Notes: a model not told the origin generated them from the letters alone. Counted from the first letter of the stretch, positions 1 to 7,050 are shown. The stretch: DNA of 10,769 nt from Pseudomonadota bacterium (GCA_022567775.1 JADFGH010000038.1:1-10769), one strand, 5' to 3'. Translations and numbers: made by a program.

Positions 1-20
1 TCCAGGTTAGCCACACGCAT

Positions 21-210
21 CGGGCATCAATCGCCCGGTGGGCCGGGCTCCTACAAAATGATTCGCGGCAATTCGTTGGAACTCGCCCAATCGGTGCTCA
101 CGGGCATCGATCGCCCGGTGGGCCGGGCTCCTACAAATGATTCGCGGCAATTCGTTGGAACTCGCCCAATCGGTGCTCACGGGCATCGATCGCCCGGTGG
201 GCCGGGCTCC
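21..210. repeat. Tandem repeat (80/79 bp units, ~2.4 copies) carrying REP-like palindromes
   Basis: A unit starting CGGGCATC occurs at 21, 101 and 180. The first copy is 80 bp and the second 79 bp; the difference is one A in the run after CTAC. The third copy stops at about 210. Each copy contains the perfect inverted repeat GCCCGG-TGGG-CCGGGC (33-48, 113-128, 192-207). The first two copies are followed by TCCTACAAA, and the third diverges after TCC. A GC-rich palindrome with a TCCTACA tail is the layout of REP elements known from Pseudomonas and relatives. The array lies 17 bp beyond the stop codon of the phospholipase D-like gene, a usual place for REPs, where they can stabilise or end transcripts. 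REP identity is inferred from form, not from a search. Confidence 0.8.
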
Positions 211-226
211 AACGAGCGATCCGGGG

Positions 227-1768
227 CTACAACTGGCTCTTGATCGGCATCATGCGCATGAAGCCGGCATTGAAGCGATGCCAGAATCCAGTCTGCGGCT
301 CTTTGGTCAGGATAACTTCCTGACCGTCTTCGTATCCTCTCCAGCGCAATTGGTTTTTCTCGTTCAGGAAAACCTCGAAACTCGCGGTTGGTAACGCGGC
401 GGTGACCCGCTCGACCAGTTCCGTGGCGATCTGCGGCGAATGGATGATGACCCCCAGTTCGGTATCGAGATTGATCGAGCGCTGGTTCCAGTTGAACGAT
501 CCAATGAAAATCTTCTTCCGATCGACGACAAACGCTTTTGCATGCAAGGTCGATTTCGCATCCTGCACGCCCCTCGATACGTCACCGGGTATGCTTTTGT
601 TTGCGCGCAGTTCGAAGAGCTTCACACCCATCTCGAGCAGCGGCTTGCGAACCGGCATATAACCACTGTGACTGACCGTATGGTTATTCGATGCGAGTGA
701 ATTGGTCAACACCGTGATCTCAACGTTGCGATCGCGCAATCCACGAAAACCCGCAATGTTGTCCTTGCGTAGAACGAAGTACGGCGATATCACAAACAAT
801 TCCTGCTGAACATCACCGATGGACTCGCGCATCTGCACCACGATTGATCCGGAATCGCCGCTGATATCAGCCTTCGCCTTGTCGGGCGTGTCGAATACCA
901 GGTCATAGTCGGCCCAGATAAAAGCACTGGCATCCGTCTGCACGTAGTTAAGTATCGAACTTCTGACCGCGTCGGCATACTTGCTCGCCTCTACTTCTTT
1001 CAAAGATTCGGCAACCCTGTCCTCCAGTGACGCCAGCGCCTCTGCAGCATTTTCAGGCACTCCTGCGAGTGCCGATATCGGTAATGATGCCGGATGGTTC
1101 CAGTAGGAATCGAACATCGCGGAGACCTTGGGTACGATCGACCCAATTGCCAGGACATCGAGGTCGCCGAATTTTTCACCCGGGTTTGCGTCGAAATACT
1201 CGTTGGCAATATTTCGGCCGCCGATCAGCGTCATCTGGTTATCGACCGTAAAAGACTTGTTGTGCATGCGGCGGGTAAGACGGCCCATACTGAAAGCATC
1301 CATTGCTCGCGCTTTTCGATGCGCAAACGGATTGAAGATGCGCAGCTCGAAATTCTCATGCGAATCCAGGGCCGCGAAGCCGGTGTCGTAACCTTTGGCG
1401 TTCATGTCGTCGACCAGGAAGCGCACGCGGACGCCGCGATTCGCTGCCCGCAGCAACGCGTTGACGAACACTCTGCCCACGAGGTCGTTGTGGATCAGGA
1501 AATACTGTGCGTCGATGCTGCGCTCTGCCCGTTCCGCCATTAACAGGCGCAGGGCCAGGGAGTCGATGCCGTCGTAGACCGGGTAGAAGCCGGACTGTTC
1601 CGGCGGATGTTGGGCGACGAACCCGGCAAGGCCACGGGCCATCGTCGTGTCGGCAGTGTCCGTGAGTGCATGGGACTCTGATTTGGGATAATCGAAATCG
1701 ATGCTGGCGCAGCCGGCTACCGATGCGAGTGCATACACAATAACGAAAAACCGCAAGAGCTTGCCCAT
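227..1768 (-). CDS. Phospholipase D / cardiolipin synthase-like lipoprotein (ClsC/YmdC-type)
   Basis: This 513-residue protein has two HKD catalytic motifs of the phospholipase D superfamily. The first is H169-x-K171-x4-D176 followed by IGGRN; the second is H409-x-K411-x4-D416 followed by IGSFNWN. The two motifs normally combine into one active site for phosphatidyl transfer or hydrolysis. The closest family I recognise is ClsC/YmdC, which makes cardiolipin from phospholipids; the exact reaction here is inferred. The N-terminus is a lipoprotein signal with lipobox SVAGC (Cys20) and Ala at +2, so an outer-membrane anchor is likely. An upstream in-frame ATG at 1855 would add 29 residues before this signal. 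I prefer 1768 because it gives a proper signal peptide and has AGGA 11 bases upstream. The gene follows the TAXI-type gene after a 120-bp gap and may have its own promoter. Confidence 0.9.
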   Translation of the reverse strand: MGKLLRFFVIVYALASVAGCASIDFDYPKSESHALTDTADTTMARGLAGFVAQHPPEQSGFYPVYDGIDSLALRLLMAERAERSIDAQYFLIHNDLVGRVFVNALLRAANRGVRVRFLVDDMNAKGYDTGFAALDSHENFELRIFNPFAHRKARAMDAFSMGRLTRRMHNKSFTVDNQMTLIGGRNIANEYFDANPGEKFGDLDVLAIGSIVPKVSAMFDSYWNHPASLPISALAGVPENAAEALASLEDRVAESLKEVEASKYADAVRSSILNYVQTDASAFIWADYDLVFDTPDKAKADISGDSGSIVVQMRESIGDVQQELFVISPYFVLRKDNIAGFRGLRDRNVEITVLTNSLASNNHTVSHSGYMPVRKPLLEMGVKLFELRANKSIPGDVSRGVQDAKSTLHAKAFVVDRKKIFIGSFNWNQRSINLDTELGVIIHSPQIATELVERVTAALPTASFEVFLNEKNQLRWRGYEDGQEVILTKEPQTGFWHRFNAGFMRMMPIKSQL

Positions 1769-1803
1769 GTGTTCGTTATTCCTGGCAGGGGACAGAGTGA
1801 GTC

Positions 1804-1832
1804 TGGATATCATATAAGAATATGACTGCCAA
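1804..1832 (-). promoter_or_regulatory. Weak candidate sigma-70 promoter for the phospholipase D-like gene
   Basis: Read on the minus strand, TTGGCA (complement of 1827-1832) matches the -35 consensus at 5 of 6 positions. After a 17-bp spacer comes TATCCA (complement of 1804-1809), which matches the -10 consensus at only 3 of 6. The surrounding DNA is A+T-rich. The site lies about 35 bp upstream of the chosen start at 1768 and downstream of the alternative start at 1855, which would fit the shorter protein. The weak -10 keeps confidence low. Confidence 0.3.
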
Positions 1833-1888
1833 GCGCGAGGGGTGACATTCGCCATGCAGATGCCGAAAAAAACAAACCAGGGACTCGG

Positions 1889-3121
1889 CTATGCATTGCC
1901 GCCAGCTATTGCCTCGAGGTCCCGCAGCGCGTCGTTCGACAAAGAGAGGAATATGCGAAAACTTTCGTCGGCCGATAATTTTTCGTCGATCAGCATTTCA
2001 AAAGCAGTGTTCTGCAAATCGCGGATCTTCCGGGCTGCCGCAGTCCGATCATCGTCTGAGCTGGAATCGCCGAGTGCGCTGCGAATGGCGATGACATCGG
2101 TATAAAAAGCATCGATGCGATTCTTGCGGCGCATATGATAGATCCGCACAGCGGCGAAAATTGCACTGCCCAGCGCGACGATAATCGTTACAACGACCTC
2201 AGCAACCCCCGAATATCTTTCATAGATAGTTGGTTCATTTCGATCCAGGTAGGCGATCAGTCCAGGGTGCAAAACGAAAGTCGAATTTCCCGCGTTGAAG
2301 TCGTCGGACAGGCGTTGAAACAATCCGGGTCTGCGCGAGGCCAGGGCTGGTCGCAGGCGGCTCAATTCACGTACGAGGTCATAGACGACGGACTCACTCA
2401 GGTCACTTCTTGCCACCAGCAACATATCTACTGCTACGGTCAGGATAGGGGTGGGCGTGGCAGCACCATAGGTGCCGACCGGGATCACAAATGCTTCGAG
2501 TTGCGGATTCATCAGCGTAGCCGCGTCAATAGCCGAACCTTTGCCAATATCTTCTGGCGATCCTGAGCTGACCAGCCGGATATCCGGATATAGCGCCAGG
2601 CGGTCAGGTGAAATTGGTGCGAAAACGACGAAAACATCGGGTCGGTCGTCCGCATCCTCTACATACGTGAAGTCTGCAGGCGAAAGATCTGACCGGGATG
2701 TGAATCTCTCGAACATCATGCGTGATGCCGAGCCCTCGGGACCCGCGAATATTTTTGCGCCGCGAATCAACTCTGTACTGGACTCGAATTCCCGGTCGCC
2801 GAAATAGCCGATATGCAGTACCGTCGGGTACAGCGGCATCACCGTCGATATCCCCGGCCGATACGGCATATTGTTGGAGACCAGTGCGATATCGGCCTGT
2901 CCGGAAGTCAACGCATCGAGTGCTGCCGCTTCCGCAAGGCTCGCGTCGGTCAAGCTGATCGAGATTGCAGAATCATGGCCGATGAGTTCGACCACATCCC
3001 GGACAATTTCAGAATCGACTGGCGACTGCGGTGTTACGAACTGCAAAACTGTCTGGCTCTTCTCACAACCCGTCGTGACGGCTATGGCAAAGCAGATAAA
3101 AGTCGACAGAAAATTCCGCAT
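1889..3121 (-). CDS. TAXI-family (TRAP-type) solute-binding lipoprotein with C-terminal membrane anchor
   Basis: This 410-residue protein resembles TAXI solute-binding subunits of TRAP transporters, which capture small organic acids in the periplasm. Family-like features are GPEGSASRMMFERF in the middle, IPVGTYGAA near 213-221, the LTVAVDMLLVARSDL stretch that follows it, and FVLHPGLIAYL near 282-292. The N-terminus has a lipobox, VTTGC (Cys19). Unusually, a second hydrophobic segment (about 305-325, AEVVVTIIVALGSAIFAAV) is followed by HMRRKNR and an ~85-residue charged, mostly helical tail. The tail would be cytoplasmic by the positive-inside rule. No TRAP permease gene is nearby, so a sensing or scaffold role is possible. 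An in-frame TTG at 3133 overlaps the upstream stop and would add 4 residues; I chose the ATG, 8 bp after that stop. Coupling to the upstream gene is likely either way. Confidence 0.78.
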   Translation of the reverse strand: MRNFLSTFICFAIAVTTGCEKSQTVLQFVTPQSPVDSEIVRDVVELIGHDSAISISLTDASLAEAAALDALTSGQADIALVSNNMPYRPGISTVMPLYPTVLHIGYFGDREFESSTELIRGAKIFAGPEGSASRMMFERFTSRSDLSPADFTYVEDADDRPDVFVVFAPISPDRLALYPDIRLVSSGSPEDIGKGSAIDAATLMNPQLEAFVIPVGTYGAATPTPILTVAVDMLLVARSDLSESVVYDLVRELSRLRPALASRRPGLFQRLSDDFNAGNSTFVLHPGLIAYLDRNEPTIYERYSGVAEVVVTIIVALGSAIFAAVRIYHMRRKNRIDAFYTDVIAIRSALGDSSSDDDRTAAARKIRDLQNTAFEMLIDEKLSADESFRIFLSLSNDALRDLEAIAGGNA

Positions 3122-3129
3122 TCTTCCGG

Positions 3130-3753
3130 TCAACGGCCGAGCAACCGGTCCTTGCGCAGCGCATCGACGACCATGTCAATCGCGTCCTCTATCAGGTATG
3201 TGACATTTTCCTTGTCGGAAATTGTGGACTCGATAGCCCAGATTCTTTTCTCGTCGCTGGCTGCAAATAACTCGGTCGACAGGACCACTGTCGTTGCGAC
3301 GTTGATCGTTTCTGGATTGTTGAGTACTTCATAGTCGTAGCGAAAAAAATCGACAGGGCGATCATTCTTTCGAGATACTTTTGCAGTCGACGCGCCGCGC
3401 TTCACGGTAACGTCCGATGCCTGGCTTTGAACTCTTGTCAACAGCACCGCGTCGAATCCGTTGGCGCTTACGGCATCCAGGATTGAATTGCGGTCGATTT
3501 CATGCCCGCTTCCAACAACAGAGTAATAAGCGGTTGCCGGTGTTCCTTGGGACGAAATCCTGCTCGCCATCGTTCTTTCCCAGCGGGTGCGGTTCTCATA
3601 GCTGCCGGCGACACCGATGACAAGAATATTGCTGAAGGACGCATTGGCGTAGTCCGGGTCCTCGAAAGTTTTGACAGTCTTGAGTGTGGAAGAACAGGCT
3701 CCCAGCAACAACAAGAGTCCGGCGCCAACGGCGACCTCTTTAATTGAATGCAC
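3130..3753 (-). CDS. Putative lipoprotein of unknown function
   Basis: A 207-residue protein with a clear lipoprotein signal: hydrophobic GAGLLLLLGAC with the lipid-accepting cysteine at 20, followed by Ser-Ser. The start is GTG, with GGAG six bases upstream. The mature part has an alternating hydrophobic pattern (SNILVIGVAG near 41-50, FDAVLLTRV near 99-107). This suggests an alpha/beta fold in which a strand, a helix carrying RTRWERTMASRI and another strand follow each other, as in several small periplasmic lipoproteins. I do not recognise a specific family. It lies 51 bp downstream of the DUF3313-like lipoprotein gene and its stop overlaps or abuts the TAXI-type gene, so the three are probably co-transcribed. 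No catalytic motif is visible. Confidence 0.75.
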   Translation of the reverse strand: MHSIKEVAVGAGLLLLLGACSSTLKTVKTFEDPDYANASFSNILVIGVAGSYENRTRWERTMASRISSQGTPATAYYSVVGSGHEIDRNSILDAVSANGFDAVLLTRVQSQASDVTVKRGASTAKVSRKNDRPVDFFRYDYEVLNNPETINVATTVVLSTELFAASDEKRIWAIESTISDKENVTYLIEDAIDMVVDALRKDRLLGR

Positions 3754-3804
3754 ACATATCTCCGTTAACGATTGATCTGTAATTCTACAGCATCAGGTGC
3801 CCGG

Positions 3805-4434
3805 CTACTGAGCGAGGTTTTGATCCAGGAACTGACGAAACAAAGATGCCCAGTAGCGGGCCGCTGTCTGCACACCATCCCAATCCGTCGTACTGCCTCC
3901 ACCGCCGCTGCCGATCTTCGGATTCGAGGTGCTGTCGGCTGCTCGTGCCAGGACACGATCGGTGGCAGAATCTCGCATTTCCATCAAGAAGACCAGGACG
4001 CCGGGGCGCGCTACTTTGTCAAGTCCCGTACGCAGATTCGGCACGTCACTGATATCAGCATTCCTTAGATCGATAAGCGACGCCTGTACCGTCATTACGC
4101 CGGGTCCGGCGCTATCCACAATTTCGTAGCCTGACAGTTCACCCATAAAAGCATCCCGAAAAATCTGCCGGATCCGCTGCAAATCTTCTTCCGGAAGCGG
4201 GTTGCTCTCTGGATGGAATATGCCCATGTCCTCGCCGAGCAATTGATGGTACTTGCCGAAATCCGCATCGGTTGCGACATAGCTCACCTCGACGTTGGCA
4301 TTGCCTGTCCTGATGAAGCTTTGCGTGGTCACGGTCGAACATCCGGAAACCATCAGTGTGCTGCTGATGATGAGGCCGGCCAGGTTGCGGTAGGACCGAC
4401 ATATATTATTGATTTTATTGCCTAAATGTGACAT
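3805..4434 (-). CDS. DUF3313-like lipoprotein
   Basis: A 209-residue predicted lipoprotein with lipobox MVSGC (Cys32) after a rather long, basic n-region. The mature part matches my memory of DUF3313: LSGYEIVDSAGPGVMTVQASL followed by VLVFLMEMRDSATDRVLARAADS, where the family has a beta strand, a 'D..TG..LA...D' turn and a C-terminal tryptophan-containing helix (here RYWASLFRQFL). The family has no established function; members are envelope lipoproteins. The C-terminal third has a short glycine-rich run, GSGGGGS. In-frame upstream starts exist at 4467 (ATG) and 4503 (TTG), but the ATG at 4434 keeps the signal peptide nearest to normal; its ribosome-binding site is weak. It is the first gene of the minus-strand lipoprotein cluster. 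Confidence 0.75.
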   Translation of the reverse strand: MSHLGNKINNICRSYRNLAGLIISSTLMVSGCSTVTTQSFIRTGNANVEVSYVATDADFGKYHQLLGEDMGIFHPESNPLPEEDLQRIRQIFRDAFMGELSGYEIVDSAGPGVMTVQASLIDLRNADISDVPNLRTGLDKVARPGVLVFLMEMRDSATDRVLARAADSTSNPKIGSGGGGSTTDWDGVQTAARYWASLFRQFLDQNLAQ

Positions 4435-4618
4435 GTACCGATTCCCGCACTGCCTGTGCTGTTGCATGTTTTGCCAGTCTACCTGAACCGGGGTTGCGCT
4501 CAAAGTTGCGCAGATTTTGCGTGAACCGTTCGCCGCGTACTTGCGAAATTACTTGAACTATTTCGCGGATGTTGTCGGTTCGATTGAAAGTCGAAAATCC
4601 GCCAGGAGTCGTTGCATC

Positions 4619-4634
4619 AAAAACAATTGTTTTT
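4619..4634. promoter_or_regulatory. 16-bp perfect palindrome upstream of the sigma-54 promoter
   Basis: AAAAACAATTGTTTTT is fully self-complementary. Its centre lies about 95 bp before the predicted RNA start near 4722, within the range where sigma-54 activators commonly bind. The A/T-rich outer arms would form perfect dyads easily by chance, so an operator or upstream-activator role is only inferred. The gene at 4434 on the minus strand could also use the site. Confidence 0.35.
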
Positions 4635-4660
4635 TGCGCAGACAATCTTATGATCAATGC

Positions 4661-4676
4661 TGAGGCAATAGCCTCA
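4661..4676. promoter_or_regulatory. Inverted repeat TGAGGC-AATA-GCCTCA
   Basis: Two perfect 6-bp arms are separated by AATA, about 50 bp before the predicted start of the candidate small RNA. It may be a protein-binding dyad or, if transcribed, a small hairpin. No run of T follows on either strand, so it is not an intrinsic terminator. The role is inferred from position only. Confidence 0.35.
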
Positions 4677-4696
4677 ACGTCAGCAGGTTCGCTTGC

Positions 4697-4712
4697 TGGC
4701 AACCGTCCTGCT
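4697..4712 (+). promoter_or_regulatory. Sigma-54 (-24/-12) promoter candidate
   Basis: TGGCAACCGTCCTGCT matches the sigma-54 pattern TGGCAC-N5-TTGC. The invariant GG (4698-4699) and GC (4710-4711) are present with exactly ten bases between them. TGGCA and TGCT are intact; mismatches fall only at less conserved positions. Transcription would start near 4722 on the plus strand. No plus-strand gene follows for over 2 kb, but an intrinsic terminator does at 4978-5005, so the expected product is a non-coding transcript of about 280 nt. A sigma-54 promoter needs an enhancer-binding protein, which is not encoded in this window. Confidence 0.6.
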
Positions 4713-4721
4713 TATAGGGGT

Positions 4722-5005
4722 CCGAGCCTCTGTCAGTGTTGGGGGCGGTGGACGCAGGAGGCAGAACCGGCAGTGAAGGTGATGAGCGAAAGCGAATCAA
4801 CGGAGGTGCAGGAACACTGAGAGAAACTCGGAAAAGACTCGAAAGTGCTATGCCAGGGTAGCCCAATACAAGAACAGAATCGGGCTTGGAAACGGGAAAC
4901 TCACCGCAAGGAGAGCAGACCGGAGAAGAGTCAGGAAGAAGGGACCAGCAGACCTACCTGAGCGTCCTCAACTTTGAGAAAGCGGCCAATGGCCGCTTTC
5001 TTTTT
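4722..5005 (+). ncRNA. Candidate structured small RNA, purine-rich, undescribed
   Basis: This stretch lies between a sigma-54 promoter candidate and a strong terminator and has no credible reading frame. It is purine-rich on the plus strand: 4741-4950 has 60 pyrimidines in 210 bases. Possible helices by eye are GCCUC 4726-4730 with GAGGC 4758-4762, continued by GUC 4732-4734 with GAC 4751-4753. CAGUG 4771-4775 pairs with CACUG 4815-4819 and encloses UGAU 4780-4783 with AUCA 4796-4799, tandem G-A pairs, GC/GC and a GAAA tetraloop. AGCCC 4860-4864 pairs with GGGCU 4882-4886, and GGAC 4942-4945 with GUCC 4964-4967. There are eleven GGA triplets between 4750 and 4944, four of them AGGA. It does not match tmRNA, RNase P, 6S or SRP RNA as I remember them. 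A CsrA/RsmA-binding role is possible; the class is unknown. Confidence 0.55.
4978..5005 (+). terminator. Intrinsic terminator
   Basis: A perfect 10-bp stem (4978-4987 with 4991-5000, GAAAGCGGCC and GGCCGCTTTC) has loop AAT and is followed directly by TTTTT (5001-5005). The T run is on the plus strand, so it best ends transcripts from the small-RNA region. It lies only 7 bp beyond the stop of the minus-strand glycosyltransferase gene. It could also end that transcript, but less efficiently, because only TTTCTC follows on that side. Confidence 0.85.
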
Positions 5006-5011
5006 GCGTGA

Positions 5012-6109
5012 CTACGACGCAAGCATCTCTCGATATAAAGCCATGGTCTGCCTGGCCGTTTCCTCAACTGTGAAGTCCTTGCGGATCCGTTCCTGTGCAC
5101 CCTCGCTCAGACGTTGATGCAAGTCGCGGTCGTTATAGAGTTCGAGAATCCTGTCAGTAATTGGCTGCGATTCGCCCGGCGGTACGACAAATCCGGACTT
5201 ACCGTGTTCCACGAGTTCCGGGCTGCCCCCGGAATCGGTAACGATAGGCACGGTGCCGCCGATCATCGCCTCGATGATCCCACGTGGCAGTCCTTCGCGC
5301 CGCAGAGACGGCAAAACCGCGACGTCGCAATTCGGCAGGATCCAGGGCATCCGCTTCAGGAAACCGAACAGATGTATATTTTTGGCATATGAATTCGCGG
5401 CCACCAGTTTCTTGTGCTGCGGGTTGTCCATTTTCGTGCCCGCCAGCAGAAAATGAATATTCAGTCCCGCCGGAAGCCTGTCGATCGCATCGAGCAGAAC
5501 TGGAATGCCTTTGCGTGGCACGCCACGTGCGGTGCAGGCAACAACGAATGCTTTGTCCGGTATGCCGAATTGTTTGAGATCCTCCGTTGGTCCCGCATAC
5601 CAATCAGGATTGTGGCCCTTGTGTATGGTGACCGGAACGTCGCGCCGCAGGCGAATGCCGGGCATCCCGAGTCCGAGCAGGCCTTGCCTGATTGCTTCGC
5701 AGACACAGATGATGCGGTCCAGTCGCGGATTTAAGAGATACAACCAGGCCAGCGGATCGAAATAGGTCACATTTCCACCTATGCCTTGATAAGCAACCAG
5801 TTTCAGCTTCATGCCGATGGATGCAAACAATCCATTCATCGTCGCGCGCTTGTCCAGCATGTGCAGGACGTCGTAGGGCTTTCTTTTGAGCTCCGCCCGA
5901 ATAAAGCGAATGCATTTGGGACTGAGCTTGCCAGTCAGTACATAGGGAATGGTTGGTACGCCGGCCTGTTGCAGCGCGTCGTATTGGATTGTACCCGGCC
6001 AGGTCATGACGGTGATATCGACCCCGGCCTTATGCATCTCAATGAACGATCCGGTTTCCGCCAGATCACTCTCGCCGTTCACGCAGAGCACTGCAAGTGG
6101 TTTGCTCAT
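5012..6109 (-). CDS. Glycosyltransferase family 4 protein
   Basis: A 365-residue retaining GT-B glycosyltransferase, family GT4. It would transfer a sugar from a nucleotide donor to a growing glycan or lipid-linked acceptor at the cytoplasmic face of the inner membrane. The C-terminal donor domain shows CTARGVPRKGIPVLLDAI (about 192-209), with Arg195 and Lys200 likely to contact donor phosphates. Then come LFGFLKRMPWILPNCDVAVLPS (247-268) and the hallmark E272-x7-E280 in REGLPRGIIEAM. TDSGGSPELVEHGKSGF closes the domain. The N-terminal acceptor domain is less conserved and starts with a Rossmann-like strand. No membrane segment is seen and the length is normal. The start ATG is 21 bp after the stop of the methyltransferase gene, so the two form an operon. 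Donor and acceptor are unknown; the deoxysugar genes nearby suggest a dTDP-sugar or a modified glycan. Confidence 0.9.
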   Translation of the reverse strand: MSKPLAVLCVNGESDLAETGSFIEMHKAGVDITVMTWPGTIQYDALQQAGVPTIPYVLTGKLSPKCIRFIRAELKRKPYDVLHMLDKRATMNGLFASIGMKLKLVAYQGIGGNVTYFDPLAWLYLLNPRLDRIICVCEAIRQGLLGLGMPGIRLRRDVPVTIHKGHNPDWYAGPTEDLKQFGIPDKAFVVACTARGVPRKGIPVLLDAIDRLPAGLNIHFLLAGTKMDNPQHKKLVAANSYAKNIHLFGFLKRMPWILPNCDVAVLPSLRREGLPRGIIEAMIGGTVPIVTDSGGSPELVEHGKSGFVVPPGESQPITDRILELYNDRDLHQRLSEGAQERIRKDFTVEETARQTMALYREMLAS

Positions 6110-6130
6110 CGGTTTTGCAGGCCTGGCTCT

Positions 6131-6958
6131 CTAACGAAGTTCAGATTTCGGCAAGAACTGCTTCTTCTTGTCGAACACCACGATCGAGTCATGGAACGAT
6201 ATGCCATCGAGGTTGGCCGACAGGTAGCTCAGTTCCAGTTCCTTCAGCGCATCAGGATGTTCGTGCCGAAAAGCAGTCTCCTTCCGGTCGAAGTACGGCT
6301 CGTGCAGCATGTCGATCATTTGTTTCGACAGGTCGATGAAGGTCTCGGGGCTGTCCACATGCTTGATCCAGTAGTTGGTGTGAACGTCCTCGACCATGTA
6401 GCAACCGCCATCCCTGAGTGCCGGGCGGAAGAGGGCGCCGAAGCTGATTATCTGGTGATGAGTCTTGTGGCTGCCATCATCGAGGATGATATCGAAGGGC
6501 CCGAACTCTCCATTTACCTCGGCGAGAAAAGCCGGATCTGCCTGGCTGCCTATCCTGACGAAGACATTCTGGTCGGCAATCTCGTGAGCCTGGCAGGACT
6601 GGTCGATATCAATGCCGACAATCGTGGAATCCGGATGAAAATATTCTTTCCACATGCGAAGTGATCCACCTCGAAAGACGCCGATTTCGAGCATTGTGAT
6701 CGGACGGTCGCGATACCGTTCGAAATACCGGGTGTAAATATCGAAGTAGTGGTGCCACTTGTGTACATTGGTGTCAGCCGAGAAAATTCGAAACAGCTCG
6801 TTATCCGGCGGATCAATCGCTGCAGTAACTTTGACACGCTCTGTAAGCTCCGCGGGAAAAAGGTCGGATGTTTCCAGTGAATGATCTGACAATAATGCCG
6901 GTGCCTTGGTCAGCAACAGGCCGAACCTGATCAGCAATCTGTTTAACAATTTTCTCAT
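6131..6958 (-). CDS. Class I SAM-dependent methyltransferase, MycE/TylF-like sugar O-methyltransferase
   Basis: A 275-residue methyltransferase. SAM motif I is LEIGVFRGGS (90-99), followed by the acidic GIDID (115-119). The segment ILDDGSHKTHHQI (158-170) and YMVEDVHTNYW (187-197) match the metal-dependent sugar O-methyltransferases of the MycE, TylF and ElmMIII type. There an aspartate and a later Glu-Asp pair bind Mg2+; here they are likely D160 or D161 with E190 and D191, and the histidines after DDGS are probable catalytic residues. These enzymes methylate hydroxyls of deoxysugars such as rhamnose or javose, usually after glycosyl transfer. The first 20 residues form a basic amphipathic helix that might touch the membrane. 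The ATG has GGAG five bases upstream. It is the first gene of a two-gene operon with the glycosyltransferase and is divergent from the deoxysugar operon. The substrate is inferred from context. Confidence 0.85.
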   Translation of the reverse strand: MRKLLNRLLIRFGLLLTKAPALLSDHSLETSDLFPAELTERVKVTAAIDPPDNELFRIFSADTNVHKWHHYFDIYTRYFERYRDRPITMLEIGVFRGGSLRMWKEYFHPDSTIVGIDIDQSCQAHEIADQNVFVRIGSQADPAFLAEVNGEFGPFDIILDDGSHKTHHQIISFGALFRPALRDGGCYMVEDVHTNYWIKHVDSPETFIDLSKQMIDMLHEPYFDRKETAFRHEHPDALKELELSYLSANLDGISFHDSIVVFDKKKQFLPKSELR

Positions 6959-7050
6959 GAGTTCTCCGGCGCGGATTCTGCGGGATCAATGGCAGAATGA
7001 CCTGTGTGCACGGTTGCCTGGCAGTGCTTTTCGGGCTCGCATGATGCCGG

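Noticed and set aside
1..240. CRISPR array
   Set aside because: The 80-bp units are continuous identical repeats without short repeats separated by unique spacers.
1094..1543. 149-codon plus-strand frame inside the phospholipase D-like gene
   Set aside because: It is antisense to both a catalytic HKD motif and well-conserved coding sequence, and the product has no recognisable features.
4415..4702. Minus-strand open frame of 95 codons upstream of the DUF3313-like gene
   Set aside because: It begins with TTG, runs across the sigma-54 promoter candidate and both dyads, overlaps the lipoprotein start in another frame and resembles no family I know.
4783..4821. Twelve-codon plus-strand frame inside the candidate RNA
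   Set aside because: The ATG lies within the GAAA-capped stem and has no ribosome-binding site at a workable distance.
4741..4864. JUMPstart/ops-like strings (GGGGGCGGTGG at 4741 and GCCAGGGTAGC at 4852)
   Set aside because: Only the first part of the ops consensus GGCGGTAGCGT matches, and a terminator with no downstream plus-strand gene follows, so an antiterminator leader makes no sense here.
5786..6664. 292-codon plus-strand frame across the glycosyltransferase and methyltransferase genes
   Set aside because: It is antisense to two clearly recognised enzymes and bridges their junction, as expected of a chance frame in G+C-rich DNA.
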